A stretch of DNA of 34,538 nucleotides from Actinomycetota bacterium (lineage in GTDB: Bacteria > Actinomycetota > Thermoleophilia > BMS3ABIN01). The position numbers and the translations under genes are program-made. Below the pieces are notes generated by a model. The model was not told the origin of the DNA and did not search any database. It saw nothing but the letters and a program-made list of their open reading frames with translations. The stretch is from assembly GCA_023489275.1 (NCBI GenBank), contig JAMDDD010000040.1:1-34538 (forward strand), given 5' to 3'. This document shows, in pieces, positions 15,475-23,068 of this stretch. Within the stretch, counting starts at the first letter, position 1; the number at the start of each line of letters is the position of its first letter.

Positions 15475-16671
15475 ATGTCTCAAGACTTTCATCCAATCAA
15501 CCAGGGTCCGGATCCACCGGATGATCCGGCGGGCCTGGCCGAGTTGCGCAGAATGAAGCGGCAACTGGTGGAATCTCTGGCAGAACTGTCGTCTGCCCGG
15601 GACGAGATCGCTGCGCTTACGGCACAACTGAGAGAATACCCCGAGCAGCTTGAGGCAATGGTGAAAGAGCGCACCCGGGAGCTCGAAGCGGTCAACCGCA
15701 TTGCCGCCACAGTTAACCGCTCGCTTAACCTTGATGTCATTCTCCGGGATTCGCTGGAAAAAGTCCTGGACCTGCTGGAGCTGCAAGTGGGCAGCGTGTT
15801 CCTCGTCGATGAGAACAGGAACGAGCTGAATCTGATGGTGCACCGCGGTTTTCCAGCGGATATGGTAGAGAAAATGATGGTCAGCCCGATCAACGGCGAA
15901 TTCCCGGGAGCAGTTGCGTTAAGAAACGAACCGGTTTTAATCGAGGATGCCGGCGCCGGCGAGAACCGGGGCGATAATATCCTCTGCGGTCAATCAGAGC
16001 TGAGTTCTTGTGTGGGCATTCCGCTGGAATCGAAAGGGAAGGTGCGGGGCGTCATGTGCATCATGAGCGATGACAAGGGGCGTTTCGGCCAGCAGGAGTT
16101 AAAGCTGCTCGTGACTATCGGCAGGGAAATCGGCGTCGCCATCGAGAACGCCTGGCTGTATGAAAAATCTTATGCTCATTCAAAAAAGATGGAAGAGCTG
16201 TCGATAACCGACAGCCTCACTCAGCTGTTTAATCGCCGTCACTTCTACCAAAAACTCAAAGAGGAAATGGCGCGCGCCAGAAGGCAGGGTCATCCGCTGA
16301 CGCTGCTGGTCGTTGACCTTGACAATCTCAAGGATTACAACGACAAGCATGGCCACGTCAAGGGAGACGAGGCCCTCCGTGGCGTCGCCCAGGCGATCAC
16401 CGCAAGCATCAGGCATGACGTTGACACCGGTTACCGTTACGGCGGCGATGAGTTTGCCCTGATTCTGCCTTACAGCGACAGCAATGAGGCGGCGGTCGTT
16501 GCCGAGCGGATCCGAAAGACTTTCGAAGACTTTTCTTTCCCTGAAACCAGCCTCAGCCTGGGCCTGGCCCAGTTCGATTTCCAGGAGAGCCTTGACGACC
16601 TGGTGACGAGGGCCGACACCGCCATGTACGTGGCAAAAAACTTCGGTGGCAACAAAGTCCATATAGTCTGA
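15475..16671 (+). CDS. GAF-domain diguanylate cyclase (398 aa)
   Basis: The enzyme is expected to make cyclic di-GMP from two GTP in the cytoplasm. Residues about 20-80 form a coiled coil ending in a signalling-helix-like E-R-T-R-E-L-E-A-V-N-R. A GAF sensor domain spans about 85-228. The GGDEF domain spans about 240-398, with D-S-L-T-Q-L-F-N-R-R-H-F, the metal site D-L-D-N-L-K, and the active loop G-G-D-E-F at 323-327. The product-inhibition site that is usually R-x-x-D five residues before the loop reads H-D-V-D (314-317), so feedback by cyclic di-GMP is probably weak or absent. There is no membrane segment. ATG 15475 lacks a clear Shine-Dalgarno, and the gene is not in an operon. Confidence 0.9.
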   Translation: MSQDFHPINQGPDPPDDPAGLAELRRMKRQLVESLAELSSARDEIAALTAQLREYPEQLEAMVKERTRELEAVNRIAATVNRSLNLDVILRDSLEKVLDLLELQVGSVFLVDENRNELNLMVHRGFPADMVEKMMVSPINGEFPGAVALRNEPVLIEDAGAGENRGDNILCGQSELSSCVGIPLESKGKVRGVMCIMSDDKGRFGQQELKLLVTIGREIGVAIENAWLYEKSYAHSKKMEELSITDSLTQLFNRRHFYQKLKEEMARARRQGHPLTLLVVDLDNLKDYNDKHGHVKGDEALRGVAQAITASIRHDVDTGYRYGGDEFALILPYSDSNEAAVVAERIRKTFEDFSFPETSLSLGLAQFDFQESLDDLVTRADTAMYVAKNFGGNKVHIV

Positions 16672-16801
16672 CGAGTTTTTTCCGGCTTGTAAATCTGACC
16701 GGAACGTAACTCCTTTTTTGCCGCCAGGCAATTCTCCGGGTTTAGAACCCCGCAAACCGGGCTAGTTAGAGCTTATTTATTGTTCATATGAAAGGAACGC
16801 G

Positions 16802-17503
16802 GTGTTTGCGAAACGTTATTTCCCTGTTTTATCGTTGACGGCGTTTCTGCTACTTGGGTTTTTGCTAGCGGGATGTCAAAGCCAAGTCAATGTCACAACA
16901 ACGGCGCCGGCAACCGTTATCCAAAGCGCCGGCATCTGCGCGGAAGATCTGAACACCAGCGGTCACGAGTATATCCAGAACGGCCAGTTTCGCAGTGGCA
17001 TGACCGGATGGCAGACTGTAGACGAGCCTGGATCCCAGGGAAGCGATTTCGTGTCTATTGGGAACGACAGAACCTGCGGCACTGTCGTTCGGTTAAAGCG
17101 GCAGAGCTCTGACAGCGTCAGCGGTCTGGTCGGTTTGCAGCAGGCTGTAAATGTCAACAGTTCCGGGCTTAAGAACCTGGAAGTGCAACTGGTGGCAAAG
17201 ATCGACGATCAAAACCTGCAGTCCGACGGCAATATCGGCGGCGAGACGCCGGTATTCATCACACTTGATTACGTGACCAAAACGGGCCAGCATAAAAGCT
17301 GGACTCACGGGTTGATGCTCACAAACCATGTCAACTATCCAGGCCGGGACCAATCCATCGCCGCGGTTTACTGGACCACTTACAAGAGCGGCAACCTGCT
17401 AAAGATGCTTCCGGACTTAAGCACGATCCAGAACGTCACCATCGGCGGTAACGGACAGGATTTCTACAGCAGCATCGCTTTCGTATCGCTGCTGGGATCG
17501 TAG
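16802..17503 (+). CDS. Predicted lipoprotein with secreted beta-rich domain (233 aa)
   Basis: The start is GTG 16802, with GAAAGGA about six bases before it; the ATG just upstream is in another frame. The first 25 residues form a lipoprotein signal ending L-L-A-G-C. The mature protein contains N-G-Q-F-R-S-G-M-T-G-W, which resembles the first strand of galactose-binding-like jelly rolls, then alternating strands and three further Cys. A carbohydrate-binding-type fold at the cell surface is plausible but is fold inference only. It follows the diguanylate cyclase by 130 bases on the same strand; joint expression is possible but not shown. Confidence 0.75.
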   Translation: MFAKRYFPVLSLTAFLLLGFLLAGCQSQVNVTTTAPATVIQSAGICAEDLNTSGHEYIQNGQFRSGMTGWQTVDEPGSQGSDFVSIGNDRTCGTVVRLKRQSSDSVSGLVGLQQAVNVNSSGLKNLEVQLVAKIDDQNLQSDGNIGGETPVFITLDYVTKTGQHKSWTHGLMLTNHVNYPGRDQSIAAVYWTTYKSGNLLKMLPDLSTIQNVTIGGNGQDFYSSIAFVSLLGS

Positions 17504-17725
17504 TCACATGACAGATACTGATCATACAATTCACTCAGGATAGACGAACATTTAACCCAGATTTAATCCAGATTTAAACCGCCGCCTGCCGGATTTAAGC
17601 CGGTTGCCGGTTTAACCAGGAGCAGAGCAGGTTAAGGCAGATGTCATCCGAGGATGTCATTCCCAGTGAGGATGTCATCCAGCACAAGGACGGCGAGGGA
17701 TCTGTTTTACTGGCAGAATCCGGTC
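17504..17725. other. Intergenic stretch with short direct repeats
   Basis: This lies between convergent genes. It holds CCAGATTTAA-type units at about 17554-17577 and three copies of GAGGATGTCAT or a close variant near 17639-17692. No gene or convincing terminator was seen. Confidence 0.4.
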
Positions 17726-18160
17726 TTACGCGTACGGATACAGCTGCCGCTTGAAATCGTTGAGCTGGCTCATAAGCTTGTAATGTTTGCGCTCGTCCTC
17801 CAGCAGGTAGGAAAGCAGCTCGCGGATAACAAAATGACGGCTGTTTTCCAACTCGTCCATCGCCAGCGCAATCGAATCGCGTTCGATGTTGAGGTGGTTG
17901 TCAAGCAGCGAAGACATGCCACCCAGCTCTTCTGGCGTCAGCGTAATCGTGCCATCCAGCGCCCTGAGGATGACATCCAGCACTTCCTTGTGCTTGACGG
18001 AATCAGCACGGATGATGCCGGCCACCGTTTGCACCAGGATGTTTTCGGTGGCGTCCTTGAGAGCTTCGCAAGACTCGATGGTGACATCCTCAACCTGCTG
18101 CCACTTGCGGATCCCCTGCTCAAAATGTGACCGTTCCTCGACAATACCTTCAATCGCCAT
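17726..18160 (-). CDS. Ferritin-like four-helix protein (144 aa)
   Basis: This all-helical protein of 144 residues carries ferritin/rubrerythrin-style acidic and His residues: D53 with H57 in A-D-S-V-K-H, an E93 helix, and E123-x-x-H126 in D-E-R-K-H-Y. These could hold a diiron site, although the first helix motif is less typical. It lacks a rubredoxin domain. A strong Shine-Dalgarno (AGGAGGGG) lies just before ATG 18160. It is 33 bases downstream of the rubrerythrin-like gene, so the two form an operon. I infer a role in iron handling or peroxide/oxygen stress. The exact family is unclear. Confidence 0.7.
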   Translation of the reverse strand: MAIEGIVEERSHFEQGIRKWQQVEDVTIESCEALKDATENILVQTVAGIIRADSVKHKEVLDVILRALDGTITLTPEELGGMSSLLDNHLNIERDSIALAMDELENSRHFVIRELLSYLLEDERKHYKLMSQLNDFKRQLYPYA

Positions 18161-18193
18161 TTCCCCTCCTTTGGCTTGAAGCTGGAAATCCAG

Positions 18194-18580
18194 CTAGAAA
18201 TAACGTTCGAGCAGATTGCGAAGCATGGCCGCGTGACGGGCCTCATCATGCGCCGCGGTGTCAAACCAGGAAGCCATTTCTTTCTGGCCGCCGCTTTCCG
18301 CCGTCTTCATCCCTTCATGCTTGCCTTCGTACGCCTGCTCTTCGCCGGCGAGCATCTTCTCGACCTCTGACTTAAGATCGCCGATATTGCCGGCCAGATA
18401 CTTAAACCGCGAGCCGTGGGCGGCTTCATCCATGGCGATGCTGCGCAATGTCTGAGCTACCTCGGTCTTGCCTTCGTTGTCGGCTTTCAAAGCCATCGCC
18501 AGGTACTGGATTACCTCCCAGGTCTCGCCCTTGATCTCGGTATTGACACATTCTTCAACCGCCGCTGCCTCTTCTGCCAT
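18194..18580 (-). CDS. Rubrerythrin-like diiron protein (128 aa)
   Basis: This is a short rubrerythrin-type four-helix protein. It has the expected ligands: E19 in K-G-E-T-W, E52-x-x-H55 in D-E-A-A-H, Glu80/81 in the third helix, and E113-x-x-H116 in D-E-A-R-H. There is no C-terminal rubredoxin domain (no C-x-x-C), so electrons must come from another carrier. Rubrerythrins reduce hydrogen peroxide in anaerobes. I start it at ATG 18580 and not 18595 because AAAGGAG lies directly before the former. It is followed by the ferritin-like gene and preceded by an Rrf2 regulator on the same strand. Confidence 0.85.
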   Translation of the reverse strand: MAEEAAAVEECVNTEIKGETWEVIQYLAMALKADNEGKTEVAQTLRSIAMDEAAHGSRFKYLAGNIGDLKSEVEKMLAGEEQAYEGKHEGMKTAESGGQKEMASWFDTAAHDEARHAAMLRNLLERYF

Positions 18581-18682
18581 TATTGCTCCTTTCATTTGTC
18601 ATGAACTGGTCTTGCCATACGCTTTATACGTCAAAACATCAGGTTGATCATCCCCGGAGAAAATGGACTCGAAACCTCCACT

Positions 18683-19114
18683 TCAAAAGCTGCCGGCGGC
18701 GGGAAGATTTTTCCTATTCAGCTCTCTTCTTGCCAGCGAGGCGAAATCAGTGGCGGCCAGTTTCGTGCTCATTAACAGCTGCGCCGCCATCAGTTCATCA
18801 CGAATTGAACAAAAACTTTCCCGGGCACAATCCGCCCCTTCGATAAAACACCGGTTGATCGCCACCGGTCCTTCGACCGCTTCGATAACATCCAGCAGAG
18901 AGATTTCATCCGGGAGCCGGGCCAGTGATACTCCGCCCCAGGCTCCGCGGTGAGTTGTGACAATCCCCGCCCGGGCCAGCGCCTGTATGATCTTGAAGAG
19001 GTATTCCTGGGGGATTGCCTGAGCGCCGGCGATCTCGGCGGTGCTCGCCATCCTGGATCCCGCCAGAAAGAGCACCGCCCGGGCGGCGTAATCTGCCTGT
19101 CTGGTCAGCTGCAT
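18683..19114 (-). CDS. Rrf2-family transcriptional regulator, probably Fe-S binding (143 aa)
   Basis: The N-terminus M-Q-L-T-R-Q-A-D-Y-A-A-R-A-V-L-F-L-A is the standard Rrf2 start, so I use ATG 19114 and not the upstream one at 19141. A winged helix-turn-helix with I-P-Q-E-Y-L-F-K-I-I-Q and the G-x-x-G-G-V-S-L-A wing follow. Three cysteines near residues 88-101 are spaced C-x6-C-x5-C, close to the cluster ligands of IscR and NsrR, so it likely senses iron-sulfur status, oxygen or nitric oxide. It ends about 100 bases before the rubrerythrin-like gene on the same strand and probably controls it. Confidence 0.88.
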   Translation of the reverse strand: MQLTRQADYAARAVLFLAGSRMASTAEIAGAQAIPQEYLFKIIQALARAGIVTTHRGAWGGVSLARLPDEISLLDVIEAVEGPVAINRCFIEGADCARESFCSIRDELMAAQLLMSTKLAATDFASLARRELNRKNLPAAGSF

Positions 19115-19162
19115 AATTTGAGATGCCTGTAACCAGATCAAGGGTAAACTTCGCGCAGAGCG

Positions 19163-19190
19163 CTAGTACCTGGCATGCTCTCTCTGACAA
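19163..19190 (-). promoter_or_regulatory. Candidate promoter of the Rrf2 gene
   Basis: On the minus strand TTGTCA (19185-19190) and TACTAG (19163-19168) are separated by 16 bases, about 50 bases before the Rrf2 start. The -35 is good and the -10 poor. An Rrf2-type regulator might act here on its own gene. Confidence 0.28.
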
Positions 19191-19227
19191 CTCGCTGGCG
19201 GAACACGAAAGTTGATGTTACAGGCTC

Positions 19228-19260
19228 GCGCGGCGGCGGCCCGCAGGGCCGCCGCCGCGC
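19228..19260. terminator. Perfect 15-bp GC hairpin after rmuC
   Basis: Arms 19228-19242 and 19246-19260 are perfectly complementary and consist only of G and C, around a GCA triloop. The hairpin lies about 40 bases after the rmuC stop on the minus strand and upstream of the Rrf2 gene. It has no T-run, so it could be a tail-less terminator of the kind proposed for high-GC bacteria, or an mRNA-stabilising structure. Confidence 0.5.
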
Positions 19261-19299
19261 TGCCTTTAGGGAATGGCCTCAACCTTTAATAATCACGTT

Positions 19300-20622
19300 T
19301 CATCCGGTGACCGGATCGCCGCTGCTGAGCGCCTCTTTTACCTGCTGCTGGTCCGCCTGCTCGTCCGCCTGCAGCTCGTCTGCGGCGGCCTGCCCCGGGG
19401 GCTCAGGAGCCGGCGCCACCGCCTCGTCCACAGCTCCTGCGGCCGGACTGACGCCGGCGGGCAGATCGCGCTGCAACTTGAGATTATCCAGCTTGTCAAG
19501 CTGGCGCTCCAGTTGCCGCTGGCGTGTCGTGGTCAGCGTTTCGTAATCTTTCTGGGCGCCTTCCAGCTTCTTGCCGAGCGTCTCCAGGCGTTTAACGAAC
19601 TCGCCCCATTGCTTGCGGAAAGCGTTCATAATTTGCAGAATCTCGTTCGATGTCTGCTCGAGGGCAAAATTGTCCACCGCCTGCCGGATGACCGCGAGCA
19701 CGGCAAACAGCGTGACCGGAGAACAGAAGACGACATGCTGCCTCAGGCTCTCATCCAGGATAGTCCTGTCCTGCTCGTGAATGAATGAGTAGATCTGCTC
19801 GTTGGGAATGAACAGCAGCACGTAGTCTACGGTATGGTCAGCCTGATTTATATAATGACGATTTGTCACTTCTTTAACGCGGGCTTTGACATCGCGAAGA
19901 AAAGCCCGCCGGTGCTGTTCCTTGTCAGCCGGTGATTCGCATTCGAGATAACGCATGTAGTTGTCCAGCGGAAACTTGGCGTCCATATTCAGTTTCAGCT
20001 CTTTAGGAAGCAGGAAGGTGAAATCGGGCCGGTCGCCCTCCGCCGATGATTTCTGCTTCATATAGTTGACGTTTTCAATGAATCCGGCCATTCTGAGAAC
20101 ATCCTCCGCCATCCGCTCTCCCCATTGCCCTCTGGCCCGCGTGCTCGCCAGCGCCTCCCGGAGCGCGCTGGTTGACCGGGCCAGCGCCTGCGTCTGTTCC
20201 CAGGTTGTGCGGAGATTGTTTGCCAGCTCGCCAAATTTCTGCTCGCGGTCCTTCTCCAGCGCCTTGACCATGGCGGAAACGCTTTCCAGTTGCCCGGACA
20301 TATTACTGAGCTGCTGGTCGATCAGGCCCTTTTTCTCGCTCAGCTCACTGCTTCCCAGCCGGGTCACCGCACCCAGCTCCGCCTTGGCCAGCTCCATCAG
20401 CTGACTCGATGATTTTGTCAGGGCATCCAGAGACATGTCGCCGAAACTCGCCTTGATGTTCGCGATAATTGCGTCAAGGTCAGACCGGTGCCTGGCCTCG
20501 CTCTCTCCGAGTAGCTCACCGGCGATCTCGCGGGTGGTTTTCTCGCGGCCGGCCAGGAAGAAATAAACAACGACGGCGCCGAGGATGAATCCCGCAGCTA
20601 ACGAAATTATGATCCAGCCCAT
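19300..20622 (-). CDS. rmuC: RmuC family DNA recombination protein (440 aa)
   Basis: RmuC proteins are membrane-anchored proteins with a restriction-nuclease-like domain that limit recombination at inverted repeats. Here an N-terminal membrane helix (about 3-24) is followed by a long coiled coil (about 30-170). The conserved domain includes R-G-Q-W-G-E, R-P-D-F-T-F, the D-A-K-F-P-L-D-N-Y motif, and V-D-Y-V-L-L-F-I-P-N-E. The C-terminal 60 residues are Ala/Pro/Glu/Gln-rich and probably disordered. The length fits the family. A GGAGG is well spaced before ATG 20622. It appears to be a single-gene unit closed by the GC hairpin at 19228-19260. Confidence 0.92.
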   Translation of the reverse strand: MGWIIISLAAGFILGAVVVYFFLAGREKTTREIAGELLGESEARHRSDLDAIIANIKASFGDMSLDALTKSSSQLMELAKAELGAVTRLGSSELSEKKGLIDQQLSNMSGQLESVSAMVKALEKDREQKFGELANNLRTTWEQTQALARSTSALREALASTRARGQWGERMAEDVLRMAGFIENVNYMKQKSSAEGDRPDFTFLLPKELKLNMDAKFPLDNYMRYLECESPADKEQHRRAFLRDVKARVKEVTNRHYINQADHTVDYVLLFIPNEQIYSFIHEQDRTILDESLRQHVVFCSPVTLFAVLAVIRQAVDNFALEQTSNEILQIMNAFRKQWGEFVKRLETLGKKLEGAQKDYETLTTTRQRQLERQLDKLDNLKLQRDLPAGVSPAAGAVDEAVAPAPEPPGQAAADELQADEQADQQQVKEALSSGDPVTG

Positions 20623-20636
20623 CTCAAGCCTCCGAT

Positions 20637-20840
20637 GTGACGCGTTTGCAGTGGAAATTAGCCTATCACACCGGCCGGACGGAACAATTAATAAAGATCA
20701 TCCAATCGGGATTTTGGGAACCGGGAGAGGATGGTTTTCGATCTTCTGATCTCCGGTTAAGAAAATTTCAGGAGAATTTGCATCGACTGCGTGATTTCGG
20801 ACAGACAGAAACGCCGCCGGACCCCGCTCCTGCCGGCTAA
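20637..20840 (+). CDS. Possible small hypothetical protein (67 aa)
   Basis: A GTG at 20637 opens a 67-residue frame that diverges from rmuC with only 14 bases between the two starts. The product is rich in Arg, Gln and Leu in its middle and ends in a Pro-rich tail. It has no recognisable motif and no Shine-Dalgarno, and composition alone could keep the frame open. I list it as a weak candidate. Confidence 0.25.
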   Translation: MTRLQWKLAYHTGRTEQLIKIIQSGFWEPGEDGFRSSDLRLRKFQENLHRLRDFGQTETPPDPAPAG

Positions 20841-20860
20841 AACAGGATTTTCAAGCTAAA

Positions 20861-21061
20861 TCAGTTGCGGGAAACCGTCTTCTCTGAAGGAAGTCGGGCG
20901 GAACTGACCGAATGGCAACGAAGTTGCCACAGGCGCTGCATATAGGTTTCCGCCGGAGCGCCCGTGATCCAGGCGTGCTTTCCGGTCATGGAGGTCAGGC
21001 AGCGCCCCGTAGCCTCGACGTTAGCGACGGTCCCGCAGCTTTTGCATACGTGGAGGTCCAT
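20861..21061 (-). CDS. Small putative metal-binding protein (66 aa)
   Basis: ATG 21061 follows AGGAAGGGA at good spacing, which decides the start over an upstream one at 21118. The N-terminus M-D-L-H-V-C-K-S-C-G (C6, C9), then C21 and H29 could hold a zinc ion; a fourth natural ligand might be C49 or H4. No named family is recognised. It points away from the acidic microprotein at 21282, with a 220-base shared upstream region. Confidence 0.45.
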   Translation of the reverse strand: MDLHVCKSCGTVANVEATGRCLTSMTGKHAWITGAPAETYMQRLWQLRCHSVSSARLPSEKTVSRN

Positions 21062-21265
21062 GATTCCCTTCCTGGGAGGCTGGATGCCCGTATACTGCCA
21101 CCATCTGCAGAACTTCAAACCTTAGGGAGGATCAGTCTATCAGCATGCCCCGGCGCCTGGCAAGACCTCACGTTCGCAAAGTGTCACATTTTAAATAACA
21201 ACCTTTTAGCCTATAGACAACGAAATGCCTGTATGCTTGGCGCGTTCAGGGAATTCAGGGTTTGG

Positions 21266-21277
21266 GAAAGGAGGTGA
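21266..21277 (+). promoter_or_regulatory. Extended Shine-Dalgarno
   Basis: GAAAGGAGGTGA pairs with the 16S rRNA 3' end over about eleven bases, with the GGAGG core seven bases before ATG 21282. This is far more complementarity than any other gene in the window shows. It argues that the short acidic frame is truly translated, and at a high rate. A weak TATAGA at 21212-21217 could be its -10 box. Confidence 0.75.
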
Positions 21278-21281
21278 CCAG

Positions 21282-21461
21282 ATGTTTTTCGATGGTGAAC
21301 AGGTCAGCTCTTTCGAGCCCGAAGACGAGGCTCTCGCCAGGAATGATGGCGGAGACCGCGCCGATTACGCCGCTCATGCCGATGATGAAGATCTGCCCGA
21401 AGATGCGACAGGCAGCACGGACGCTGACGGCAGCGAGGATGACGAGGCCTGGGAAGACTGA
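21282..21461 (+). CDS. Highly acidic microprotein (59 aa)
   Basis: This single small gene has 23 Asp/Glu among 59 residues, only two Arg and no Lys, so it is strongly negative and probably disordered. There is no signal peptide or cysteine. The near-perfect Shine-Dalgarno upstream, and a hairpin plus a rho-independent terminator downstream, make it a self-contained unit. Such proteins may mimic nucleic acid or buffer metal ions or basic proteins, but nothing here shows which. It converges with the end of the nuo operon (nuoN stop at 21599). Confidence 0.65.
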   Translation: MFFDGEQVSSFEPEDEALARNDGGDRADYAAHADDEDLPEDATGSTDADGSEDDEAWED

Positions 21462-21472
21462 CCGCCTGAAAA

Positions 21473-21492
21473 TTGCCAGCGGCAGCTGGCAA
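21473..21492. repeat. 8-bp hairpin after the acidic gene
   Basis: TTGCCAGC and GCTGGCAA pair perfectly around GGCA, eleven bases after the stop codon. There is no T-run, so it may protect the 3' end of the mRNA; the terminator proper follows at 21543. Confidence 0.5.
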
Positions 21493-21542
21493 ACATGCAG
21501 CCCGTCCTGTCAGGAGCAGCATCCTCGATGGCGCGGGTTCCG

Positions 21543-21570
21543 GGACCGCTCCTCCCGGCGGTCCTTTTTT
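21543..21570 (+). terminator. Rho-independent terminator
   Basis: GGACCGC (21543-21549) pairs with GCGGTCC (21558-21564) around an 8-base loop, and six T follow. It ends transcription of the acidic microprotein gene and stops rightward read-through into the opposing nuo operon. Confidence 0.85.
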
Positions 21571-21598
21571 CGGCAAGCTGCCAGCGGCGAGGCCGGGA

Positions 21599-23068
21599 TC
21601 AGCTTCCCAGAATCTTCGCCACCGCGTCCTGAGCCGCGGTTAGCACCGGACCGGGCAGAATGCCCATAACGACAACGACGGCCGTGGCCAGTCCCAGGCC
21701 CAGGGTGAGGTCCCAGGAGCGCTTGCCGGTTGGCTCCATCGCCGCCGCCGTCTCAGCCTCCGGCTCGCGCATGTACATGTAGACAATCACGCGCAGGTAG
21801 TAAAAAGCGGAGACGACGCTGAAGAGCACTCCTACCACGGCCAGCCACGCCAGACCGGCGTCCACTACGGCCGCGAAGAGGTAGAACTTTGCCAGGAAAC
21901 CCGCCGTGGGAGGGATCCCCGCCAGCGAAAACATAAATACGGTCATGACACCCGCGGCGCCGGGGTAACGGCGTCCAAGGCCCGCCATTTCATCCAGGCT
22001 ATCGCCGAATTTGCCAGAATTTGCCAGAAACACCAGCACGCCAAAGGCTCCCATATTCATGGCCGCGTAGGCGGCAAGATAAAACAGGATTGAAGAATCG
22101 CCAAATGAGTTGATGTTCTCGCCCATGGCAACCACCGCCAGCAATAAATAGCCGACGTGAGCGATGCTGGAGAAAGCGAGCATCCGCTTGAGATCCCGTT
22201 GTAAAAGCGCCATGGTGGCGCCGGTCAGCATGGTCGCAATCGCCACGGCGATCAAAAGCGGCGCCCACCGGGCGTGTTCGGAGCCGAGGATAATCGTGAA
22301 GAATTTAATGATGACCGCAAACGCGCCGATCTTGGGCCCGACAGAGAGGAAGGCGGCGACCGGGGTAGGCGCTCCCTGATAAACGTCCGGAGCCCAGCTG
22401 TGGAACGGCGCCGCCGCCACCTTGAAGGCGAAGCCGCCGATAAGGAGGACGATGGCGATCACTATCACATGCCCGTCGACCGGCCCGATCCGGATGGCGG
22501 TTCCGATCTCTTCATAATTGGTGCTGCCGCTGACCCCGTACAGCAGGGCCATCCCGAAAAGGACAATGCCGGAAGCAAAAGAGCCGGTGAGAAAGTACTT
22601 CAGCGACGCCTCGATGGAGCGGCTGTTCCGGCGGAAAAAGCCCGCCAGCACGTAGCTGGCGAGAGACATCAGCTCCAGACCAACAAAAAACGTAACCAGG
22701 TCAATCGATTCGGCCATCACCATCAGTCCCACCGTGGCCAGCAGGATCAGCGCGTAATAATCGCCGAGAAGCCTGCCCTTGAGTTCCAGATGCTGCTCCG
22801 AGAGAAGCATCGCCAGCACCGCCACCGCCAGCAGCAGCAGCTTGAAAAATACAGTGAATTTGTCGAGGGCGATGCCATGGGAAAAGGTGGTAAACTGCTC
22901 CCCGCGCGACAGCCAGGTGGAGACGGCCGCCGTAGCGCAGGCGAGAATTCCCAGCCAGCTGAAACCGCGCCGCTCCTTCCGGGGCACCCATGGATCGATG
23001 AGCATCATCAGGAGCGCCGTGGCGATTAGCATCAGCTCCGGAACTATGGCGACAACATCATGCTGCAT
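21599..23068 (-). CDS. nuoN: NADH-quinone oxidoreductase subunit N
   Basis: NuoN is one of the three antiporter-like, proton-pumping membrane subunits of complex I. The protein has 489 residues and about 14 hydrophobic helices, which is the normal size. The antiporter signature around the broken helix is clear: W-A-P-D-V-Y-Q-G-A-P-T-P-V-A-A-F-L-S-V-G-P-K, with the conserved Lys. A short Gly/Ala-rich helix closes the chain. Its ATG is the base directly after the nuoM stop codon, so it is translationally coupled. It is the last gene of the operon, and I see no T-tailed terminator after it. Confidence 0.96.
   Translation of the reverse strand: MQHDVVAIVPELMLIATALLMMLIDPWVPRKERRGFSWLGILACATAAVSTWLSRGEQFTTFSHGIALDKFTVFFKLLLLAVAVLAMLLSEQHLELKGRLLGDYYALILLATVGLMVMAESIDLVTFFVGLELMSLASYVLAGFFRRNSRSIEASLKYFLTGSFASGIVLFGMALLYGVSGSTNYEEIGTAIRIGPVDGHVIVIAIVLLIGGFAFKVAAAPFHSWAPDVYQGAPTPVAAFLSVGPKIGAFAVIIKFFTIILGSEHARWAPLLIAVAIATMLTGATMALLQRDLKRMLAFSSIAHVGYLLLAVVAMGENINSFGDSSILFYLAAYAAMNMGAFGVLVFLANSGKFGDSLDEMAGLGRRYPGAAGVMTVFMFSLAGIPPTAGFLAKFYLFAAVVDAGLAWLAVVGVLFSVVSAFYYLRVIVYMYMREPEAETAAAMEPTGKRSWDLTLGLGLATAVVVVMGILPGPVLTAAQDAVAKILGS

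Noticed and set aside
16680-16725. Terminator after the diguanylate cyclase
   Set aside because: TTCCGG/CCGGAA can form only a 6-bp stem with a 13-base loop, and the T-run is nine bases further on. Too weak.
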